This document shows, one piece after another, positions 1 through 7,936 of a stretch of DNA of 64,000 nt (within the stretch, counting starts at the first letter, position 1; the number at the start of each line of letters is the position of its first letter). Position numbers and translations under genes: made by a program. The notes beneath the pieces were generated by a model that made no database searches, had not been told where the DNA came from, and saw only the letters and a list, made by a program, of their open reading frames with translations. Source of the stretch: Mesorhizobium loti. GTDB lineage: Bacteria; Pseudomonadota; Alphaproteobacteria; Rhizobiales; Rhizobiaceae. Location: NCBI RefSeq assembly GCF_002858745.1, contig NZ_PJRO01000014.1, positions 121,970-185,969 on the forward strand, read 5' to 3'.

Positions 1-535
1 GCGAACGGAACGTCGCCTCGCCGCCGACCGAAGACGCGCCGAAACCGGCGCCGTGGAAGGCATCCCAGAAGGACAGCGTCTTGAAGCGGCCGGTGGCGGC
101 GCGGGCGATCCTCAACGCCACCTCAATGGCGTCGGAGCCGCCGGTGGTGAACAGCACTTTCGACAGGTCGGCCGGGGCCAGCTGGCCGAGCTTTTCGGCC
201 AATTCGACGGCCGGCTCGTTGGCGAAACGGCGCGGCGCAAAGGAGAGATCGTCGAGCTGCCGCTTGATGGCGGCGATCAGGCGCGGATGCGCATAGCCGA
301 TATGGTGGACGCTGTTGCCGTGGAAATCCATATAGCGCCGGCCGGCCAGGTCCTCGACCCAGATGCCTTCGGCTTTGGCAATGGTCGACACGCACGGGCT
401 GGACAGCGACTGGTGCAGGAAGGCGTCGGCGTCGCGCCTGAGCAGTTCACGCGACGGCGCATGGTCCTGGCGCGCGTCCCAGTCCCTGCGGGCGCGCGCC
501 TTGTTGGACTCCCCTTCGGTGTGCACGATCGCCAT
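1..535 (-). CDS. Class III aminotransferase-fold protein, probable PbfA-type hydroxy-aminoethylphosphonate ammonia-lyase (partial)
   Basis: Only the first 178 codons are in the window; the gene continues off the left edge. The N-terminus shows the class III PLP fold: a GIWVEDLAGRRYMDFHGNSV-type strand near residue 60 and a TTGGSDAIEVALR cofactor-phosphate segment near residue 130. The PLP lysine lies outside. It is the last visible gene of the phnW-phnA-phnY operon, 60 bp after phnY. In that context a class III protein is known in other bacteria as PbfA, which eliminates ammonia from (R)-1-hydroxy-2-aminoethylphosphonate to give phosphonoacetaldehyde, the PhnY substrate. That assignment rests on context; an ordinary omega-aminotransferase is the alternative. 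The start ATG at 535 is the first that keeps the conserved fold intact. Confidence 0.72.
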   Translation of the reverse strand, partial: MAIVHTEGESNKARARRDWDARQDHAPSRELLRRDADAFLHQSLSSPCVSTIAKAEGIWVEDLAGRRYMDFHGNSVHHIGYAHPRLIAAIKRQLDDLSFAPRRFANEPAVELAEKLGQLAPADLSKVLFTTGGSDAIEVALRIARAATGRFKTLSFWDAFHGAGFGASSVGGEATFRS

Positions 536-595
536 GGCCGTTTCCCAAGTTCCCGAATGGCGGCAGGCGCGCCCTGCCGCTCCTGCTCAACTCCA

Positions 596-2050
596 CTACC
601 AGGGCAGCGAGAAGGTCTTGACGTTGGTGAAGGACTTCATCGCCTCGATGACGCCTTCCTTGTAGCCATTGCCGGAATCCTTGATGCCGCCGAACGGGCT
701 CATCTCGATGCGGTAGCCGGGCACTTCCCAGATGTTGACGGTGCCGACCTGCAGGCCGGAGATGTATTTCTGCATGCGGCGGAAGTCGTTGGTGCACACG
801 CCCGACGAGAGCCCGAACGCGGTGGAGTTGGACAGGGCGATCAGGGCATCGTCGTCATCGGGCGCGCGGATGATCGGCACGATCGGCCCGAAGGTCTCTT
901 CCATCACCAATTCGGAGGCATGTGGCACGCGGTCGACGACGATCGGCGGCAGCAGCGCGCCCTTGCGGCCCGGATTGTAGAGCACCTCGGCGCCCTGCTC
1001 CGCCGCCATGTGAACACGCTTCTCGAACTGCACGGCAGCCTGCTCGTGCACGACGGTGCCGAGCTGCGTGGCAAGGTCCATCGGGTCGCCGAACACGATC
1101 TTCTTGGCGCGTTCCAGCACCATGGGCACGAAGCGGTCGGCCACCTTCTCCTGCACCAGGATGCGCTTCACCGCCGTGCAGCGCTGGCCGGAATTCTTGG
1201 TTGCGCCGGCGACCGCAAGGTCGGCCGCCCTGGCGAGATCGTCATCAGAGAGATCGTTGAGGATAATCAGCGGATCGTTGCCGCCAAGCTCCAGCACCTG
1301 GCGCCGGTAGCCCGCCTTCGAGGCGATCATCTTGCCGACCGGCACGCCGCCGGTGAAGGTGATCAGCTCGATGTTGGGATTGGTGATCATCTCGTCGCCG
1401 ATGTCCTTCGGCCAGCCGGTGACGACCGACAGCATCTGCGGCGGCAGGCCGGCCTCGTAAAGGATGTCGGCCAGCACCAACGCCGTCATCGGCGTCAGCT
1501 CGGTCGGCTTGACGACGACGCAGTTGTTGGTGGCGATCGCCGGCGCCACCTTGTGCGCCACCATGTTGAGCGGATGGTTGAACGGCGTGATCGCCGAGAT
1601 CGCCTTCAGCGGCTCGCGCAGCGTAAAGATCTTGCGCTGCTTGCCGTGCGGGGTGAGGTCGCAGGAGAAGATCTGGCCGTCATCCTGGATCGCCATCTGG
1701 CCAGCCAGCGTGAACACGTCATAGGCGCGGCCGACCTCGTAGAGCGAATCCTGCTTGGAGATGCCGAGCTCCAGCGTGACCAGATCGGAGATCTCCTCCT
1801 TGCGGGCATTGAGCAGTTCGGCGGTCTTCAACAGGATCTTCTGGCGGTCGTAGCGTGTCAGCTTCGAGGTGTAGCCGGCGGCGATCTCGAAGGCCTCTCT
1901 GGCATGCGCCACACCCCCGGCCGGCACCGTGCCGGCCACCGTGTCGTCCCAGGGGTAGCGCACCTCGAGCACATCGTCGGCATCGACCTTGCGGCCTGCG
2001 ATGCGCATCGGCTCGTGGCGGACCTTGATGGAGGTTTCGGGCTTGGTCAT
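596..2050 (-). CDS. phnY: Phosphonoacetaldehyde dehydrogenase
   Basis: A 484-residue aldehyde dehydrogenase. It should oxidise phosphonoacetaldehyde to phosphonoacetate with NAD+. Visible motifs are the substrate/cofactor segment TPFNHPLNMVAHK, the LELGGNDP glutamate motif and the SGQRCTAVKRI stretch with the catalytic cysteine, then the EETFGPIVPII motif. The start at 2050 was chosen because AAGGAG lies 8 bases upstream; an ATG seven codons earlier has no such site. It lies between phnA and the class III gene in one direction, the order expected for the PhnW-PhnY-PhnA route of 2-aminoethylphosphonate use. The family alone would allow other aldehydes; the neighbours fix the substrate. Confidence 0.9.
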   Translation of the reverse strand: MTKPETSIKVRHEPMRIAGRKVDADDVLEVRYPWDDTVAGTVPAGGVAHAREAFEIAAGYTSKLTRYDRQKILLKTAELLNARKEEISDLVTLELGISKQDSLYEVGRAYDVFTLAGQMAIQDDGQIFSCDLTPHGKQRKIFTLREPLKAISAITPFNHPLNMVAHKVAPAIATNNCVVVKPTELTPMTALVLADILYEAGLPPQMLSVVTGWPKDIGDEMITNPNIELITFTGGVPVGKMIASKAGYRRQVLELGGNDPLIILNDLSDDDLARAADLAVAGATKNSGQRCTAVKRILVQEKVADRFVPMVLERAKKIVFGDPMDLATQLGTVVHEQAAVQFEKRVHMAAEQGAEVLYNPGRKGALLPPIVVDRVPHASELVMEETFGPIVPIIRAPDDDDALIALSNSTAFGLSSGVCTNDFRRMQKYISGLQVGTVNIWEVPGYRIEMSPFGGIKDSGNGYKEGVIEAMKSFTNVKTFSLPW

Positions 2051-2190
2051 CGAAGGGCTCCTTACCCTCACCGCTCAAGGGGAGGGAAAACACATGTGGT
2101 GGTCTGGGCGCCGGCGCCCGGCACGAGGACATCCTGCAAAGTTCCGGGATGGAGCGGGAGAGCAGATGCCGTGCCATAGCCCCTGCCCGT

Positions 2191-3450
2191 TCACCCCGGC
2201 AGAGCGGCTGCCATCGCCGCGTAGTAGAAGGCGTCGAAATTGCGCAGCGCCGGGGCCTCGGGCTGATTGGCCAGCACCCGGTTGGTGATGAAGGGCACAG
2301 CCTGCTCGGTGAGGCCGCCATGCGAGCGCAGCGGTTCGTCGAGGGCTGCCAGGTCGTGGCGGTGTTCCGAGGTGCCGATGGTCTTGTTCTCGCCGGAGAC
2401 CATGATGATGTCGCCCATGCGGTCCTGAGGCAGCTCGAAGCGGGCGCAGCCTTCCTCGCGGCCGAGCACGACGGTGATGCCTTCCACCTTGGCGAGCCTG
2501 GCCATGATGTCCGCGCGGTCGGCGCCCTTCGGCAGATAGGCGGTGGCGAAGGACCCCAGCGCGCCGTGATGCACGACATAGGGATCGGTGATCGGCAGGA
2601 TGACGCGGGCGGCATCCTTGCCCAGCCACTCATCGAGCAGGTCCTGGACATAGACGACGTTGGGCGTGCCGTCGGCATGATGCTTGGGCTTCATGCCGTG
2701 GTCGGCGGTGACGACGATGGCGGCACCCAGCGCGTCGAGTTCGGCAAGATAGCGGTCGAACATGGCGTAGAAGTCGTTCGCCTGTTTCACGCCCGGCGCA
2801 TATTTATGCTGCACATAGTCGGTGGTGGTCAGGTACATGACGTCCGGCCGGAACTCCTTGAGCAGCTTCACGCCGGCGGCGAAGACGAATTCGGACAGTT
2901 CGGCGGAATAGACTTCCGGCACCGGGCGGCCGAGCCAGGCCGACGCATTGTCGATGCCGTTGGCGGCCTTGGTCGTGGTATCCGACTTTTCGGAGGAGAA
3001 GCAGACCGCGCGGTTGTCGTCATAGGCAAGGCCGTGGCCGAGCAGCGCACGCAGCTTGTCCTTCGCCGTCACCACCGCCACCTTGGCGCCGGCGTCGTAG
3101 AACGCCTTGAAGACGGTGGGCGCACGCAGGAATTTGGGATCGTTCATCATCACCTCCTCGCCCGTTTCCGGGTTGTAGAGGTAGTTGCCGCAGATGCCGT
3201 GCACGGCCGGCGGGCGGCCGGTGGCGATGGAGAGGTTGTTGGGGTTGGTGAAGCTCGGGATCACCGAATGCGCGGTGTGCACGGTGCCGCGCTGCTTGAT
3301 CCGCTCCAGCGCCGGCATCAGCCCGGCTTCGATCGCCGCGTCGAGATAGGCGGGCTCGCAGCCGTCGAGGCAGATGGCGATGGCCGGCACGCGCGGCCAG
3401 GCATAGTCGCGGCCATTGGCGGAGACGGTGACGGGGGACATCTGGTTCAT
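2191..3450 (-). CDS. phnA: Phosphonoacetate hydrolase
   Basis: A 419-residue alkaline-phosphatase-superfamily enzyme that hydrolyses phosphonoacetate to acetate and phosphate. The metal-binding ICLDGCEP segment is near residue 25, the nucleophile-region PSFTNPNNLSIATG near residue 65, and TADHGMKPKHHADG carries further zinc ligands. These match the PhnA hydrolase, not the zinc-ribbon protein that shares the symbol. The start at 3450 has GAGGA 6 bases upstream; MSPVT nine bases later is an alternative. About 120 bp separate it from phnW, 140 bp from phnY. Cytoplasmic, no signal peptide seen. Confidence 0.9.
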   Translation of the reverse strand: MNQMSPVTVSANGRDYAWPRVPAIAICLDGCEPAYLDAAIEAGLMPALERIKQRGTVHTAHSVIPSFTNPNNLSIATGRPPAVHGICGNYLYNPETGEEVMMNDPKFLRAPTVFKAFYDAGAKVAVVTAKDKLRALLGHGLAYDDNRAVCFSSEKSDTTTKAANGIDNASAWLGRPVPEVYSAELSEFVFAAGVKLLKEFRPDVMYLTTTDYVQHKYAPGVKQANDFYAMFDRYLAELDALGAAIVVTADHGMKPKHHADGTPNVVYVQDLLDEWLGKDAARVILPITDPYVVHHGALGSFATAYLPKGADRADIMARLAKVEGITVVLGREEGCARFELPQDRMGDIIMVSGENKTIGTSEHRHDLAALDEPLRSHGGLTEQAVPFITNRVLANQPEAPALRNFDAFYYAAMAAALPG

Positions 3451-3572
3451 CGGGGGTCCTCGGGTTCTGGAGCAATCCCAGCAAAAGTGTGCAGCGGTTT
3501 TGCGTCCGGGATTGCGTAAAACAAAAGTTGGAGCGTTGCCGCGTTTCCAGACGGAAACGCTCCAGGGTTCGA

Positions 3573-4763
3573 TCAGGCGGCGAGCTTGGCGCGTTCGGCA
3601 AGCGCTGCCTGGGGTGGTGCGGCATCGGCAACGCCCATTTCGGCCAGCGACTGGCGGGCGGCCTCGACGACGCGGCGCATGACATGTTCGTCCATCCGGC
3701 CGATGCAGCCGACGCGGAAGGAATCGACCACCGTCAGCTTGCCGGGATAGATGATGAAGCCCTTGCCCTTCATCAGCTCGTAGAAATGCTCGAAGACGAA
3801 GTTGCCGTCGGACGGGCAGAAGAAGGTGACGATGATCGGTGACAGCCAGCGGTCGGACAGCAGGGTCTCGAAGCCGAGGGCGCGCATGCCTTCGACCATA
3901 ACGTTGCGGTTCTTCATGTAGCGCGCGCCGCGGGCGGCGACGCCGCCTTCGGCCTCGTGCATGCGCAAGGCTTCGAGGAAGGCTGCCACCACATGCGTCG
4001 GCGGCGTGAAACGCCACTGGCCGGTCTTTTCCATCGCGGCCCATTGCGCATGGATGTCGAGTGACAGCGAGTGGCTGTTGCCCTTGGCCTTTTCCAGCTC
4101 GCTCTTCCTGGCGATGACGAAACCGAAACCCGGCACGCCCTCGATGCATTTGTTGGCCGAGGACACCATTGCCTCATAGCGGATCTTGCCGACTTCCAGC
4201 GGGATGGCGCCGAAAGCACTCATGGAATCGACCAGCAGCTTGCGGCCCCTGGCGTAGACGGCCTCGGAGATCTCGGCGACCGGATTGAGGATGCCGGAAC
4301 TCGTCTCGCAATGGATGGCCAGCACGTGGGTGATGGCCGGATCGGCATCGAGGGCCGCCCCGACCTCGTCGCCGCGCGGCGGCAGGTAGTCGCCCTTGTC
4401 GATCAGCGTGAAGGCGCGGCCGAGATATTGCATGGTCTGCGCGGCGCGCAAGCCGTAGGCGCCGTTGGCCAGCACCAGCACCTTGCTGTCCTTCGGCACG
4501 AAGGAGCCGAGCATGGCTTCGACGCAGAAGGAACCGGAGCCCTGGATCGGCACGCAGTCATATTCGGATTTCGTGTCACCGATCAGCGCGAGCAGGCGCC
4601 GGCGCAAATCTGCCGTCATCGCTCGGAAGTCGCCGTCCCAAGACCCCCAGTCGCGCAGCATCGCCTGCTTGACGGCGTAGGACGTGGTCAGCGGTCCGGG
4701 CGTCAGCAGATAAGGCTCGCCGAGCGCCGGTGGGTCGAAACCTTCTACGGGTGAAACTCGCAT
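3573..4763 (-). CDS. phnW: 2-aminoethylphosphonate--pyruvate transaminase
   Basis: A 396-residue fold-type I PLP enzyme. It moves the amino group of 2-aminoethylphosphonate to pyruvate, giving phosphonoacetaldehyde and alanine. Family signs are LLTPGPLTTS at the N-terminus, RDWGSWDGDF, the IQGSGSFCVEA loop, a VDSMSAFGAIP aspartate, and SSANKCIEGVPG with the Schiff-base lysine. The N-terminus is slightly extended (MRVSPVEGFDPPALGEP) relative to many PhnW proteins. It is the first gene of the phn operon; a possible LysR-type box lies about 95 bp upstream. Confidence 0.92.
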   Translation of the reverse strand: MRVSPVEGFDPPALGEPYLLTPGPLTTSYAVKQAMLRDWGSWDGDFRAMTADLRRRLLALIGDTKSEYDCVPIQGSGSFCVEAMLGSFVPKDSKVLVLANGAYGLRAAQTMQYLGRAFTLIDKGDYLPPRGDEVGAALDADPAITHVLAIHCETSSGILNPVAEISEAVYARGRKLLVDSMSAFGAIPLEVGKIRYEAMVSSANKCIEGVPGFGFVIARKSELEKAKGNSHSLSLDIHAQWAAMEKTGQWRFTPPTHVVAAFLEALRMHEAEGGVAARGARYMKNRNVMVEGMRALGFETLLSDRWLSPIIVTFFCPSDGNFVFEHFYELMKGKGFIIYPGKLTVVDSFRVGCIGRMDEHVMRRVVEAARQSLAEMGVADAAPPQAALAERAKLAA

Positions 4764-4857
4764 CGACTGTCCTCCACGGCGCTTACGGTATGGCGTTTCG
4801 ATGTGAGGATTGTTGCAGAGAACGAGATATCTGAAAAATCGTTATTTTGTATCCGAG

Positions 4858-4874
4858 CATAAGTTCTATTTATG
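4858..4874. promoter_or_regulatory. Possible LysR-type box upstream of phnW
   Basis: CATAAGTTCTATTTATG is a dyad with perfect 5-base arms (CATAA/TTATG), compatible with the T-N11-A form of LysR boxes. The heptamer CATAAGT recurs at 7006-7012 between the Na/Pi transporter and the phosphonate-type LysR gene. Assignment to that regulator is inference. Confidence 0.35.
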
Positions 4875-4918
4875 AATCCTTGTACTAAGTGATCGGGGTC
4901 GGCTTGTAGAGTTCGATT

Positions 4919-5255
4919 GGACCGCTCTGCCTGCGTCTATGTTCCGGCATGGATCCCCGACACTCGCAGCTCCCTTCGGTCGCTCACGAGGTCGAGGATG
5001 ACGGACTGCATTGGCAGTCCGCGCTAACTGTCACCGCTGGTGCTTGGCATACACAGCCAGTCCGTGCCCCCACTCGCACTCGCTCGCATATCGCTCTAAT
5101 CGCAAGCCGTCCCGCGGATCTGGGGTTGGGAACCCACGCTGGTGATTAGCGCAGGCGAACAGGGAACTCCGTCATCCTCGACCTCGTGAGCAACCGAAGG
5201 GAGCGGAGAGTGTCGGGGATCCATGCCGGAACGCAGACGAAGAGCACTGCGGTCC
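4919..5255. repeat. Intergenic inverted-repeat element, two ~88-bp arms
   Basis: Arm 1 (4919-5006) and arm 2 (5167-5255) are imperfect reverse complements over about 88 bases. Both carry GTTCCGGCATGGATCCCCGA and GCTCACGAGGTCGAGGATGA in opposite orientation. The 160-bp centre has no convincing reading frame. It fills most of the 541-bp gap between phnW and the Na/Pi transporter. The remainder of that gap (4764-4918 and 5256-5304) holds only the phnW leader and the transporter's 3' flank. It looks like a dispersed palindromic repeat of rhizobial type, without transposase. Confidence 0.8.
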
Positions 5256-5304
5256 AGACTGAGCCTCAAATTCGGTGACGGCAAGCACGGCCGAGTCCAC
5301 CCCC

Positions 5305-6972
5305 TCACCCCACCCGCACCAGCCGGCTGCTGGCGAGGTCGCCGGTGTGCGTCAGCAGCGGATAGGCGGTCGCGACCAGCAGCGAGTTGATCTCCTTGAA
5401 GGCGCGCACGGCTTCGAGATGGATGTCGCTGGTTTCGATGCTCTCGATCTTGCCGGACTGCAGGCGGCGCAGGTGCCGCTCATGGCTCACGCGCTGCATG
5501 GCGCGGATGTGTTCCTTCTCGGCAACCAGCTGGCGCGCCGAAGCGACGTCGTTGGAGATCAGCACATTGAGCGCCAGCTGCATGTTCTCGACAACGCGGC
5601 CGTGCAGCTCGTCGAGTTCGCGCCAGCCCTCGGCGGAGAACTGCAGCGCCTTTTGAGCCCGCTCGGATGCCAGCACCAGCAGGCTCTTGGCGACGATGTC
5701 GCCGGCATATTCGAAATTGATGGCGACATCGGTGAGTTCGATACCGCGGCGCGCTTCGTCAGCCGTAAGCATGCCGCGATTGACCTCGGCGATGTAGAGC
5801 TTGATGCCGGTGTGAGTACCGTTGATCTCGTCGTCGATGCCGCGCAGGCCGGCGATCTGTTCGGGCGTTCCCGACCGGAACATGTCCATGACCGGCCGGA
5901 ACATCTGCTCGACGAGTTCGCCCATGCGCAGCAGTTCGCGCGTGGCACTGGCCAGCGCCAGCGTCGGCGTGGCGATGACCGAACGGTCGAGCGCGCTGAG
6001 CCGCTGGCGGGCGATCTCCGCCTCGCCCTCCGGTTCCTGCGTCACGCGCGCCGCCAGCCGGGCCACCGGCTGGACGAAGGGCAGGCAGACCAGGGCCAGC
6101 ACGGCATTAAAGGCCAGGTGGAAATCGACCAGCGCCGTCGCCGGATCCAGCCCGCGCAGGATGGCGGGCACGCCGAGGGTTTCGATCATGATCAGCACGA
6201 CCACGGCCGCCCCCACACGAAACAGCAGATTGCCGAGCGGCAATCGCTGCGCCGGCCTGTCCATCGAGCGCGACAGCCAGAAGGCGATCAGCCCGCTGCC
6301 CATATTGGCCCCGAGGATCAGCGGCAGGCCGGCTTCCAGCGGAATGACACCCTGGGCGGCGAAGGCCGAGATCATCAGGATGGCCGCGACGCTGGAATGG
6401 ATCAGCCAGGTGAACAGCGCGCCGATCAGCACGGCCATCATGGCGTCACCCGCCAGATAGCCGGAGATCACCGGCAGCAGTTGAGCATGACGCAGCGGGC
6501 CGGTGGCTTCGCCGATGAACCTGAGCGACAACAGGATGAAACCGATGCCCAGCACCATGCGCCCGGTTTCGCGCAGCCTCTGGCTGGAGAGCTTCAGATG
6601 CATGATGCCGCCGACAGCCAGGCAGACCGGAACCAGCCAGCCGAGGTCGAACGACAGGATGCGCACGACTAGCGCCGAACCGAAATCGGCGCCGAGCAAA
6701 AGCGCCAGCCCGACCGGCACGGCGAGCAGGCGACTGGTGACGAAGCCGCAGGCGATCATCGCCACCGCCGTCGAGCTCTGCAGCATCACCGCCATCGCGG
6801 CACCGCCCGTTACGGCGCGAATGGTGCCGCCTTTCGCCTCGCCGAACAGCCGGCGCAGCAGGCCGGCATAAGCGCGTTCCATGCCGGTGCGCACCATGTG
6901 CACGGCATAAAGCAGAAGCAGGGTCGCTCCGGCGAGATGAAGCAGGAGAAGGGAAAAATGCATGGCCGGCAT
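5305..6972 (-). CDS. Na/Pi cotransporter family protein with PhoU-like C-terminus
   Basis: A 555-residue inner-membrane protein. The first ~320 residues hold many hydrophobic helices with the paired family motifs: MLQSSTAVAMI near residue 63 and LIHSSVAAILM near residue 190. The last ~200 residues are charged, helical and PhoU-like (conserved IELTDVAINFEYAGDIV). NptA/YjbB-type relatives move phosphate with sodium; phosphate handling fits the neighbouring phn operon, which releases Pi. An ATG at 6963 is an alternative start; neither has a strong ribosome site. Divergent from the LysR gene at 7063. Confidence 0.85.
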   Translation of the reverse strand: MPAMHFSLLLLHLAGATLLLLYAVHMVRTGMERAYAGLLRRLFGEAKGGTIRAVTGGAAMAVMLQSSTAVAMIACGFVTSRLLAVPVGLALLLGADFGSALVVRILSFDLGWLVPVCLAVGGIMHLKLSSQRLRETGRMVLGIGFILLSLRFIGEATGPLRHAQLLPVISGYLAGDAMMAVLIGALFTWLIHSSVAAILMISAFAAQGVIPLEAGLPLILGANMGSGLIAFWLSRSMDRPAQRLPLGNLLFRVGAAVVVLIMIETLGVPAILRGLDPATALVDFHLAFNAVLALVCLPFVQPVARLAARVTQEPEGEAEIARQRLSALDRSVIATPTLALASATRELLRMGELVEQMFRPVMDMFRSGTPEQIAGLRGIDDEINGTHTGIKLYIAEVNRGMLTADEARRGIELTDVAINFEYAGDIVAKSLLVLASERAQKALQFSAEGWRELDELHGRVVENMQLALNVLISNDVASARQLVAEKEHIRAMQRVSHERHLRRLQSGKIESIETSDIHLEAVRAFKEINSLLVATAYPLLTHTGDLASSRLVRVG

Positions 6973-7062
6973 CCCGTGGCCCGAAAAAGATCGGCGGGGG
7001 CTTTACATAAGTCAATTCGTTAGTTTCTATGATTTCATCGGCCATACTTATGGAAAGATGCG

Positions 7063-7929
7063 ATGCGATACGTGCAATTGCGGGCCTTTCACCATGTCGC
7101 CGTCTGCGGCGGTTTCTCGCGCGCGGCCGAGGCCCTGTTCCTGACCCAGCCGGCGATTTCCGATCAGGTGCGCAAGCTGGAGGAAGAGTATGACGTGCTG
7201 CTCTTCAACCGCCACAAGAAGCAGGTGACGCTGACAGCTCAAGGGGAAAGACTGCTCGAGATCACGCACCGCATGTTCGACAGCGAGCAGCAGGCCAACG
7301 ACCTGCTTTCGGAGTCGCGCGCACTGCGTGCCGGCACGCTGCGCATCATCGCCGACGCCGCGCACCACCTGCTGCATGTGCTGGCTGCCTTCCGGGCCAA
7401 ATATCCGGGCGTGCAGGTGACGCTACGCGCCGGCAACACCGAAACCGTGATCGCCGGGCTTTATGCCTATGAGGCGGATATGGGCGTGCTGGGGGAAATT
7501 CCGCAGAGCTCCGACTTCCAGATCCTGAAGCTCAATTCCTCGCCAATCATCGCCTTCGTCGCCCACAACCACCCGCTGGCCAGCGCCAAGAAGTTGCCGC
7601 TGGCCGACATCGTCACGCACCCTCTGGTGCTGCGCGAACGCGGCTCGAAAACCCGCTTCAAGCTGGAGGCGCTGGCCGCCGACATGCGCGTCGATCTGAA
7701 GCCGGCGATCGAGGCCGAAGGGCGCGAGGCCGTGCGCGAGATCGTGGCCTCGGGCGCCGGCGTCGGCTTCGTCACCAGGGCCGAGTTCGGCTATGACGGC
7801 AGGCTGAAGCCGATCCAGATCGACGCGCCCGAAGTGCTGATGGACGAAGCGCTGATCTGCCTGCGCGAACGTTCCAGCGGCAAGCTGGTCAAGGCGTTCT
7901 GGGACCTGGCGATGAGCCTGCCGAGTTGA
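7063..7929 (+). CDS. LysR-family regulator, aminoethylphosphonate-catabolism type
   Basis: A 288-residue LysR activator: winged HTH at residues 1-60 (FSRAAEALFLTQPAISDQVRKLE), then a periplasmic-binding-like effector domain. The short form, QPAISDQVRKLEEEYDVLLF and LRAGTLRIIADAAHHLL resemble the LysR subgroup found with phosphonate operons. It is divergent from the Na/Pi transporter and 2.3 kb from phnW. It probably controls phnW-phnA-phnY. GGAAAG precedes the ATG by 6 bases. It ends 7 bp from the convergent mesaconase gene. Confidence 0.82.
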   Translation: MRYVQLRAFHHVAVCGGFSRAAEALFLTQPAISDQVRKLEEEYDVLLFNRHKKQVTLTAQGERLLEITHRMFDSEQQANDLLSESRALRAGTLRIIADAAHHLLHVLAAFRAKYPGVQVTLRAGNTETVIAGLYAYEADMGVLGEIPQSSDFQILKLNSSPIIAFVAHNHPLASAKKLPLADIVTHPLVLRERGSKTRFKLEALAADMRVDLKPAIEAEGREAVREIVASGAGVGFVTRAEFGYDGRLKPIQIDAPEVLMDEALICLRERSSGKLVKAFWDLAMSLPS

Positions 7930-7936
7930 GATCGAC

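Noticed and set aside
53..2179. A 708-codon open frame on the plus strand
   Set aside because: It lies opposite phnY and the class III gene, has the biased composition of high-GC antisense frames, and shows no domain. The minus-strand genes have clear motifs.
4930..5270. Short open frames within the inverted repeat
   Set aside because: They mirror each other because of the repeat, lack ribosome sites and show no family.
5275..6672. A 465-codon plus-strand frame opposite the Na/Pi transporter
   Set aside because: Antisense shadow rich in Gln, Asp and His; the minus strand carries the transporter motifs and helices.
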